Assembly: GCF_036195325.1 (NCBI RefSeq)
Contig: NZ_CP108101.1
Span: 4,898,001-4,962,000, forward strand
Direction: 5' to 3'
DNA: 64,000 nt
Source: Streptomyces sp. NBC_00234
Lineage (GTDB): Bacteria; Actinomycetota; Actinomycetes; Streptomycetales; Streptomycetaceae
Part shown: positions 1-7,700 of the stretch, one piece after another
Layout: the number at the start of each line of letters is the position of its first letter
Position numbering within the stretch: position 1 is the stretch's first letter
Position numbers and translations under genes: made by a program
The notes under the pieces: generated by a model
Databases searched by the model: none
Told to the model about the DNA's origin: nothing
What the model saw: only the letters and a program-made list of their open reading frames with translations

Positions 1-1
1 C

Positions 2-1510
2 ATCGCCCGCCGTGTCCGCGAGGCGCGGGTCTACAGCGAGATCGTCCCGTCCACGATGCCGGTGGCCGAGATGCTGGCCAAGAACCCGCGCGCGATCATC
101 CTGTCCGGCGGCCCGTCCTCGGTGTACGCGGAAGGGGCGCCCACCCTGGACCGTTCGCTGTTCGAGGCCGGGGTTCCCGTCTTCGGCATGTGCTACGGCT
201 TCCAGCTGATGGCCACCACGCTCGGCGGCACCGTCGACGACAACGGTGCCCGTGAGTACGGCCGCACGCCGCTCTCCGTCTCCAAGACCGGCTCCACCCT
301 CTTCGAGGGCACGCCCGCCGAGCAGCCGGTGTGGATGTCGCACGGCGACGCCTGCTCCGCCGCTCCCGAGGGCTTCACCGTCACCGCGTCCACCGACGTC
401 GTACCGGTCGCCGCCTTCGAGAACGACGAGAAGAAGCTCTACGGCGTCCAGTACCACCCGGAGGTCCTGCACTCCACGCACGGCCAGCAGGTCCTGGAGC
501 ACTTCCTCTACCGCGGCGCCGGCATCGAGCCGACCTGGACGACCACCAACGTCGTCGAGGAGCAGATCGCCCTCATCCGCGAGCAGGTCGGCACCAAGCG
601 CGCCATCTGCGGCCTCTCCGGCGGCGTGGACTCCGCGGTCGCCGCGGCTCTCGTCCAGAAGGCCATCGGCTCGCAGCTCACCTGCGTGTACGTCGACCAC
701 GGTCTGATGCGCAAGGGCGAGACCGAGCAGGTCGAGAAGGACTTCGTGGCCGCCACCGGCGTCCAGCTGAAGGTCGTCGACGCGGCGGACCGCTTCCTGA
801 ACGCGCTGGCCGGGGTCTCCGACCCGGAGCAGAAGCGGAAGATCATCGGCCGCGAGTTCATCCGCGTCTTCGAGCAGGCCCAGGCCGAGATCGTGGCGGA
901 GGCCGCGGGCGGCGAGGACGTCGCGTTCCTCGTCCAGGGCACGCTCTACCCGGACGTCGTGGAGTCCGGCGGCGGCACCGGAACCGCCAACATCAAGTCC
1001 CACCACAACGTGGGCGGGCTGCCCGAGGACATCGAGTTCCAGCTCGTCGAGCCGCTGCGCCAGCTGTTCAAGGACGAGGTCCGGATGGTCGGCCAGGAGC
1101 TCGGCCTGCCGGAGGAGATCGTCCAGCGCCAGCCGTTCCCCGGCCCGGGTCTCGGTATCCGGATCGTCGGCGAGGTCACGAAGGACCGGCTCGACCTGCT
1201 GCGCGAGGCCGACGCCATCGCCCGCGAGGAGCTGACCGCGGCCGGCCTGGACCGTGACATCTGGCAGTGCCCGGTGGTCCTCCTCGCGGACGTGCGCAGC
1301 GTCGGTGTCCAGGGCGACGGCCGCACGTACGGCCACCCGATCGTCCTGCGCCCGGTCTCCTCCGAGGACGCCATGACGGCCGACTGGTCGCGCCTGCCGT
1401 ACGAGACGCTGGCGAAGATCTCCACCCGCATCACCAACGAGGTCGCCGACGTCAACCGCGTCGTCCTCGACGTGACGAGCAAGCCGCCGGGCACCATCGA
1501 GTGGGAGTAG
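2..1510 (+). CDS. guaA: GMP synthase (glutamine-hydrolysing), 5' end cut by window
   Basis: Converts XMP to GMP using ATP and glutamine-derived ammonia, the last step of guanine nucleotide synthesis in the cytoplasm. The frame is open from base 2, giving 502 visible residues; roughly the first 20-25 residues lie outside the window. The N-terminal class I amidotransferase domain shows the nucleophile motif GMCYGFQ and the His/Glu pair in YHPEVLHSTHG. The ATP-pyrophosphatase P-loop SGGVDS follows, and the protein ends in the family-typical PGTIEWE dimerisation tail. A strong hairpin lies just after the stop, so guaA looks like the end of its transcription unit. Identification is secure. Confidence 0.97.
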   Translation: MARRVREARVYSEIVPSTMPVAEMLAKNPRAIILSGGPSSVYAEGAPTLDRSLFEAGVPVFGMCYGFQLMATTLGGTVDDNGAREYGRTPLSVSKTGSTLFEGTPAEQPVWMSHGDACSAAPEGFTVTASTDVVPVAAFENDEKKLYGVQYHPEVLHSTHGQQVLEHFLYRGAGIEPTWTTTNVVEEQIALIREQVGTKRAICGLSGGVDSAVAAALVQKAIGSQLTCVYVDHGLMRKGETEQVEKDFVAATGVQLKVVDAADRFLNALAGVSDPEQKRKIIGREFIRVFEQAQAEIVAEAAGGEDVAFLVQGTLYPDVVESGGGTGTANIKSHHNVGGLPEDIEFQLVEPLRQLFKDEVRMVGQELGLPEEIVQRQPFPGPGLGIRIVGEVTKDRLDLLREADAIAREELTAAGLDRDIWQCPVVLLADVRSVGVQGDGRTYGHPIVLRPVSSEDAMTADWSRLPYETLAKISTRITNEVADVNRVVLDVTSKPPGTIEWE

Positions 1511-1531
1511 TCCCACCCGGACCCGATGGCC

Positions 1532-1566
1532 GACGCCGCCGCCCCTCCCCGGAGGGCGGCGGCGTC
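1532..1566. terminator. Hairpin terminator after guaA
   Basis: A perfect 13-bp GC stem (1532-1544 with 1554-1566) and 9-nt loop start 21 nt after the guaA stop. There is no T tract, as is usual in Streptomyces. It argues against starting the next gene upstream of about 1570. Confidence 0.75.
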
Positions 1567-1633
1567 GCCGCGTCCGGAACCGGTCCGAAAACCGGTGGCG
1601 TCCCGCGGGGGACTCGTGGGAGGCTCCGCCCTC

Positions 1634-2389
1634 ATGTCCGCAGATGAGATCCGCGCCCTCATGTCCGCCGCCCACAACGACCGTCTGACCTGGAACACCC
1701 CGCTTTCCGAAGAACACGCGGCCCAGCTGGTCGCCGCCTGCGATCCCGGCCGGGGGGCGCGGATAGCGGACCTCGGCAGCGGCTGGGGCGAACTCCTGAT
1801 GCGCCTCGTCGAGGCGGCCCCCGAGTCCACCGGCGACGGTGTGGAGACCGACGCGGAAGCCGTGGAGCGCGGGCGGCGCCTCGCGGTGGAGCGGGGTCTC
1901 GCCGAGCGCGTGCGGTTCCACGAGGTGCCCGCGGCCGAATGGACCGGCGGCGACTACGACCTGGCCGTGTCGATCGGTGCCGCGCACGCCTGGCCCGGTT
2001 CCACCCCGGAGGCGCTGAAGGCCCTCAAGTCGTCTCTGCGGCCCGGTGGACGGGTGCTGTTCGGCGACGGGTTCTGGGAGAAGGAGCCCTCGGCCGCCGT
2101 GCTGGAGGGGCTGGAGGCCGAACCGGGTGACTTCCCCACCCTGCTCGAACTGATCAGGCAGGCCGAGGCCGCCGGGCTGCGCCCGCTCCAGGTGACCGTC
2201 GCCGACCAGCGCGAATGGGACCTCTTCGAGGCGAACGCCAATATCGGACGGGGTGAGCGCTGGGCCCTGGCGAACCCCACGCATCCGCTGCACGACGGGG
2301 TCGTCGCCGCTGTCGACGCCCGTCGCACCGGTTATTACGGCGGGTACCGGGGAACGCTCGGCCTCGCCTACCTCGTGCTGAGCGCCTGA
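1634..2389 (+). CDS. Class I SAM-dependent methyltransferase
   Basis: Predicted cytoplasmic methyltransferase of 251 residues, substrate unknown. The SAM-binding motif I reads IADLGSGWGE near residue 45, followed by an acidic motif II region and a DLAVSIGAAH strand, as in Rossmann-like methyltransferases of the Methyltransf_25/UbiE type. The frame is open from 1526, but that start would lie inside the guaA terminator. ATG 1634 has a GGAGG about 10 nt upstream and is preferred. It stands alone between guaA and the aldolase gene, with 94 bp before the latter, so context gives no substrate clue. Confidence 0.8.
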   Translation: MSADEIRALMSAAHNDRLTWNTPLSEEHAAQLVAACDPGRGARIADLGSGWGELLMRLVEAAPESTGDGVETDAEAVERGRRLAVERGLAERVRFHEVPAAEWTGGDYDLAVSIGAAHAWPGSTPEALKALKSSLRPGGRVLFGDGFWEKEPSAAVLEGLEAEPGDFPTLLELIRQAEAAGLRPLQVTVADQREWDLFEANANIGRGERWALANPTHPLHDGVVAAVDARRTGYYGGYRGTLGLAYLVLSA

Positions 2390-2483
2390 CCCGTACCGAA
2401 TCGGTGACGTGAGCACTCTGGCCACCTGGGGCGACCGGCGGTAACTTCCGGTTCCGTACGCCCCGGGAGCCAGAGGAGCCGCC

Positions 2484-3287
2484 GTGTCCGAGCCCGCCGC
2501 CACCCCCGTCCCTGCCGCCTCCGTACCCGCCCCCGTGCCCGTGGAGCAGCTGCGGTTCGCGATGCCGCCCGCGCACGCGACGGCCGACGAGGAGCGCGTC
2601 CACCGCAAGGAGCGGCTGGCGGGTGCGCTGCGGCTCTTCGGGGAGTACGGGTACGAGGAGGGTGTCTCCGGGCACCTCACCGCGCGGGACCCGCAGTACC
2701 CCGACTGTTTCTGGGTGAACCCGTTCGGGGCGCCCTTCGACGGGATCGCCCCGCAGGACCTGATCCTGGTCAACGGTGACGGCCAGGTCGTCCAGGGTCG
2801 CTTCCACGTCAACCAGGCGGCGTTCGCCGTGCACGCCCAGGTGCACCGGGCCCGCCCGGACGTCGTCGCCGTCGCGCACACCCACTCCCTGCACGGGCGG
2901 GCGCTCTCCGCGCTCGGGGAGCTCATCGAACCGATCACCCAGGAGGCGTGCGCCTTCTACGAGTCCCATGCCCTCTACGACGCCTACACGGGCGTGGTCG
3001 TGGACGAGGACGAGGGCCGGCGGATAGCGAGCGCGCTCGGCGGCCACAAGGCGATCATCCTGCGCAACCACGGGCTGCTGACCGTCGGGGACTCGGTGGA
3101 CGCGGCGGCCTGGTGGTTCCTCACGATGGAGCGTTCCTGCCAGGTCCAGCTGGCGGCCCGGGCCGCCGGGAAGCCCGTACTGATCGAGCACCGGGACGCC
3201 GTCGCCACCCGCGAACAGCTCGGCAGCGACCTCGTGGCCTGGATCAACTACCAGCCCCTGTGGCAGCGGATCAGTCGAACATTCTGA
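2484..3287 (+). CDS. Class II aldolase/adducin family protein
   Basis: A 267-residue cytoplasmic protein of the zinc-dependent class II aldolase/adducin fold (fuculose-phosphate aldolase-like). The zinc-ligand histidine pair is visible in HTHSLHGRALS and a third in NHGLLTVG. GTG 2484 is preceded by AGAGGAG at about 7 nt. The N-terminal 30 residues are Pro/Ala-rich and probably disordered. The family includes sugar-phosphate aldolases and decarboxylases; the substrate cannot be told from sequence, and the neighbours do not form a sugar operon. Confidence 0.85.
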   Translation: MSEPAATPVPAASVPAPVPVEQLRFAMPPAHATADEERVHRKERLAGALRLFGEYGYEEGVSGHLTARDPQYPDCFWVNPFGAPFDGIAPQDLILVNGDGQVVQGRFHVNQAAFAVHAQVHRARPDVVAVAHTHSLHGRALSALGELIEPITQEACAFYESHALYDAYTGVVVDEDEGRRIASALGGHKAIILRNHGLLTVGDSVDAAAWWFLTMERSCQVQLAARAAGKPVLIEHRDAVATREQLGSDLVAWINYQPLWQRISRTF

Positions 3288-3359
3288 CGAAACGCGCTGC
3301 CCTTTCGCCCCGATGCGGTCCCCGGCCGTCCGGTACGGCACAATTCGCAGAAATCACAG

Positions 3360-4670
3360 GTGAGTTGGCCGGGAGCCAGAGCGGAAAGGGCGGCGTTCTT
3401 CGTGGCGTTGGACGAGGCGAGAAAGAGCAGTACGCACGGCGGTGGCTGTACGTGCGGCGACTGCCCGCACGGAGCGCGCGAAGGGCACCGGCGGGCGGTC
3501 GCGGCTTTCCTCGCCAAGCGGGACGAACTGGCCGCGGGCAACGGACTGCCCGCAGGGGTCGCCCAGTCGGCCTCCGCGTCCCGGCAGTGGGTGTCGGACG
3601 AACTGACCGAATCGGCCCGCACCGTCGCCGACCGCGGCCGGGAGGCGGGCGACGCCTGGCTCCACCAGGTCTGGCGCAGCACGCTGTTCGTCGTCTGGGG
3701 CGCGGTCGCCGCCCTGGTCGTCGGCGAGACCGTCACCGCCATCGGGGCGGGCTGGTCGACCGCCCGCACCGCCGGACTGGTCGCCGGTCTCGTCACCGCG
3801 GGACTGCTGACCGGCGCCGCCCGCTTCCACCGGGCCCGCGGCGGCCTCCTCGCCCCGCTGATCGGCGAGGACAACCGGCTCTCCACCTCCCGTACGGTCG
3901 CCGCGTCCTGGGTGCTGCTCGCCGTCTTCTCCGTGCTCGTCCTCGCGCTCCAACTGGCGGGCGCCTCCGGGCACGCGGACCGCGACGAGCTGATCGAGGG
4001 CCTGGACCTGGTGCGCTCCGCCGGCGTGCTGACCGTGCTCGCGCTGGTCTGCGCCGTCGCCGTCCTCGTACGACGGGTGGTGACCGTACGCGTCCTGGCG
4101 CAGCGCCTGCAGAAGCTGCGGGCCGAGCGCCCGCGCGCCGCCGACCTGCTCACGGACGACTCCGGGCGCGGCAGTTTCACCGATGTGCAGTACGTGCTCG
4201 TCAGCGCCGTCGCCGTGCTGTTCGCCGCGGTCCGCCTGGCCCGCCGCCCCGAGCAACTGCCGGACCTGCCCTGGGGGCTCGCGCTCCTGGTGGTGGTCTC
4301 CGCCGCCACGTACTTCGCGGGGAAGTACGCGGAGGGCGGCCGTCCGGTCATTCTCTCCGTCGTGCGGACCCGGGAGGCCGGGGACCTGGACGCCCCGATC
4401 CGGACCGGGGACGACATCGAGATCCGCGGTGCCGGCTTCGTGCCGCCCGGGGCGGGCGGCCCGGACCGGCTGGCCCGGATGGTCGTCAGGATCGGCCGGG
4501 TCCACGTCCACGTCCCGCTGATCCCCGTCACCGGCGGCTTCGCCAACCCGACCGACACCGTGCTCACCGTGCCGGTGCCCGTGGAGGTCGAGCCGGGAGT
4601 CGTCGACGTCCAGGTCGTCACCGCGGCCGGGGTGGAGACCAACCGCGTCGTCATCGAAGTGACGGACTGA
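3360..4670 (+). CDS. Six-helix membrane protein with C-terminal IPT/TIG-like domain
   Basis: I do not recognise a named family. The 436-residue product has a cysteine cluster near the N-terminus (C30, C32, C35, spaced CxCxxC). Six hydrophobic segments follow at about 108-125, 136-152, 181-200, 221-240, 276-293 and 305-321. A soluble tail of about 100 residues (328-435) has the look of an immunoglobulin-like IPT/TIG domain: GDDIEIRGAGF, then a Pro/Val-rich strand region ending VVDVQVVTAAGVETNRVVIEV. Start is uncertain: GTG 3360 has a weak ribosome site, while GTG 3402 has GGAAAGG about 13 nt upstream. It precedes the caspase/Hsp90-like gene in the same direction by about 80 bp, which makes it a candidate membrane partner for that protein. 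Confidence 0.7.
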   Translation: MSWPGARAERAAFFVALDEARKSSTHGGGCTCGDCPHGAREGHRRAVAAFLAKRDELAAGNGLPAGVAQSASASRQWVSDELTESARTVADRGREAGDAWLHQVWRSTLFVVWGAVAALVVGETVTAIGAGWSTARTAGLVAGLVTAGLLTGAARFHRARGGLLAPLIGEDNRLSTSRTVAASWVLLAVFSVLVLALQLAGASGHADRDELIEGLDLVRSAGVLTVLALVCAVAVLVRRVVTVRVLAQRLQKLRAERPRAADLLTDDSGRGSFTDVQYVLVSAVAVLFAAVRLARRPEQLPDLPWGLALLVVVSAATYFAGKYAEGGRPVILSVVRTREAGDLDAPIRTGDDIEIRGAGFVPPGAGGPDRLARMVVRIGRVHVHVPLIPVTGGFANPTDTVLTVPVPVEVEPGVVDVQVVTAAGVETNRVVIEVTD

Positions 4671-4757
4671 CAAACACGCGCGGACATGCACCGGTTGGCT
4701 CCCCGACAGTACGATTTGAGCGTCGGGTAAGCGGCGGCGACGGGATGCGTGACCGGG

Positions 4758-7700
4758 ATGACAGTGGACAGCTCAACAACGCCTCCGGCCGGGACGGGCC
4801 CTTCGCACCGGGCGCTGCTCCTGTTCGTACCGGAGTACACCTCCACGGCCTGGCAGCCGCTGGACTACCTCGACGACGAGTACCGCGATCTGCGGACCGC
4901 GCTCACCGACCAGGGATACGCGATCGACCCGGCCAGTGGCTGCCGGAAGTTCGAGAGCAAGGCACTCGTGCAGGCGATCGCCCGGTTCATCGCCGACGGA
5001 CGCGACGGCGAGCACCTGATGGTCTTCCTCAGCGGCCACGGCTTCCACCACGACAGCAAGCACTGGTTCGCCGGGACCGACTCCTCCGTCGAGACCTGGA
5101 GCGCGCAGTCGCTCTCGACGACCAACGTCGATCTGGAGAACGACTGGGCGGACCAGGCCGAGCGGAGCGCGGCCGGGCAGATCCTCTTCGTCGTGGACGC
5201 CTGCCGCGACCGGCTGGAGGACGACCGGAGCGCGTTCAAGGTGCCCGCCGGTACGGACAAGCTCGGCTATCTGATGGCGTGCGAGCCGGAGCGGTCCGCA
5301 GCCGTCGCGGGCCCGGACGGGGCCCGCTTCAGCCTCTTCACCCAGGCCATGCGGGAGGTGCTCGCCGACGCCCAGGGCGAACTCCTCGCCGACCGGTTCT
5401 GCACCCTGCTGGAAACCGCGATGGCCGACCTCCGCACCCGGCAGTCGAATCCGCCGCCCCCGCAGGTACCCCGGCTCGGCGGGGACACCGGCCCCCGATT
5501 CGTCGTCCTGCCCGAACGGTCCACCGAGGGGCGGCGGGTACGGCTGGTGCGCGAGCACCCGGTGTGGGCCAAGGTCACCGACTCGCTGGAGGCCAAGGAG
5601 TGGCGGGCGCAGGCGGAGACCGTGGTCCGCACGCTCGACCGCGAGCTGGCCTCCGAGCGGGAGGGACTGCGGGACGACCCGTGGCTCGACTGGGAATCGG
5701 ACCTGCGGACCTCGGAGCGCCTGGCGGAGCTGGTGGACCGCGCGGAAGTCGCCGCGTTCACCCCGGCCGAGGCGGCACTGCTCGCGGTGGCACCGGCGCT
5801 GTACTTCGGGTTCCGGGTCCGGCTGGCGGCGCGGGCCGACCACCGGGATCTACGGACGGAGTGGGACCAGTACCCGCGGCTCCAGCGCCAGACAGATCCC
5901 GGGGCGGGGCCCGGCAGCCCGCCCAGGGACCGCAGGGTGGCGGGGTCCTGGGTGCTGCACCAGACCCGCTGCGACCCGGGCAACGCGCACGACCACCTCA
6001 GCGAACTCGTCAACTTCCTCCGTACGGTGCTCGACGGCACCGACGAGCTGGACGACGAGTGCAGCCCGCCGGTCGTGTCCTGGCTGTTCCGGGCCATGCG
6101 GCACGGCGGCGGTGTGCTGGCCGAGCCGCCCGTCCTGGCCGCGCAGGCCCGCAAGGGCGAACCCAACTACCAGCGGGTCGGCCTGATGCTCTGCGTGGCC
6201 CGTCTGATGGCGCTCGACCGCAGCGAACTCCCCTCGGTCCTGGTCGAGCACATGGGGGGACGGGAGCCCATCGGCCTGGTCCGCGTACGGCTCTCCGTCG
6301 ACGGAGCCCGGTGGTCCCTGCCGGACGAGAGCAGGGGCACCCTGACGCTGGCGGCCGAATGCGGCCACCAGGCGCTGATGGTCGCCCTCCAGGAGCAGGT
6401 ACAGGCCCTGGACGGACTGCTCTGCAGCAACCTGCGGATTCCGGGCCTCGCCGATCTGCCGAGCCGGGCCTCCGACGTCCAGGTGAAGCCGGAGACGGAC
6501 CCGGAGACCGGGGAGCCGCGGTTCTACCCGGTCGCCACCCGGTTCGGACTCGACGCCACCCGCGTACGGGACCTGCTCACCGGCGAAGCGCTGTACGGCG
6601 ACCGCCATCTCGCCATCCGTGAGCTCTACCAGAACGCGATGGACGCCTGCCAGGTGCGCCAGGCCCGGGAGATGGCCCTGCTGAAGCACGGGAACACTCC
6701 GGAGTGGCGGGGCGCCATCGAGTTCACGCAGCAGCTCGACCGCACCCGGGGCCGCTGGTACGTCGACTGCGTCGACAACGGCTCGGGCATGGGCCGCGGG
6801 GAACTGCTCCACTCCTTCGCCCAGGGCGGTGTCCGGCTCTCCCACCTGACCTCGTTCCAGGAGGAGATGCTCGAATGGCAGAAGCGCGCCATCCCCTTCC
6901 AGCAGATCAGCCGTTTCGGCATCGGCGTCCTGAGCTACTTCATGATCGCCGACGAGATCGAGGTGGTCACGCGCAAGTTCCAGCGTGACGGCACCCCGGA
7001 GAGCACGGCGCTGCGCGTCACGATCGACGGTCCCGAGCACCTCTTCCAGGTGGCCCAGCACCAGGAGGACATGACGTTCATCGGGGACGACTGCGGCACC
7101 CGTATCCGCCTCTACCTCCGTGAGGACCTGAAGAACTTCTCGTGCGTCAAGGTGCTGCGGTCGGTGCTGGGCGTGGCCCGGTTCCACACGGTGGCGGACC
7201 ATGTCGGCACCGATGCGGAGACCTGGGTACCGGAGGAGTACGGCAGCAAGCCCGACACCGGGGCGGACCCGGTCATCGGGGCCGAAGGCACCGTCGTGCC
7301 GGTGGACGGCGGCATGGTGTTCTGGTGCGAGCGCGGCGGGGCGCTGCTGGTCGACGGCATCTCGGTGAAGGGACAGTGGTTCCGGGGCGAGGGCACGGAG
7401 GGGCGGAGCAGGGCGGGAGCGATGGTGGTGCGCGGCGCCGTCGTCAATCTCCGGGGGCCGGTGATCAGGTCGGCGGGGAAGAAGGCCCTGCCACGGCTCT
7501 CCGTGAACCGGTCCGAAATCCTCGACGAAGTCGCCCCCACGGTCTTCGCGCTGCTCGCCAAGAGGGACGCGGCGGAGGTGTTGAGCGCGAGCGAGCTGCT
7601 CACGGAAGCGTGGCTGGAGGACATCGCGACCGCCGAGCCGCGGATCGCCGACGCGATCGTCGCCGGGCTGGTCAGGGTCGGCGCGAAACTCACCTACCGC

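Noticed and set aside
1526..1633. N-terminal extension of the methyltransferase
   Set aside because: It would be encoded by the guaA terminator hairpin and is Pro/Arg/Ala-rich; ATG 1634 has the better ribosome site.
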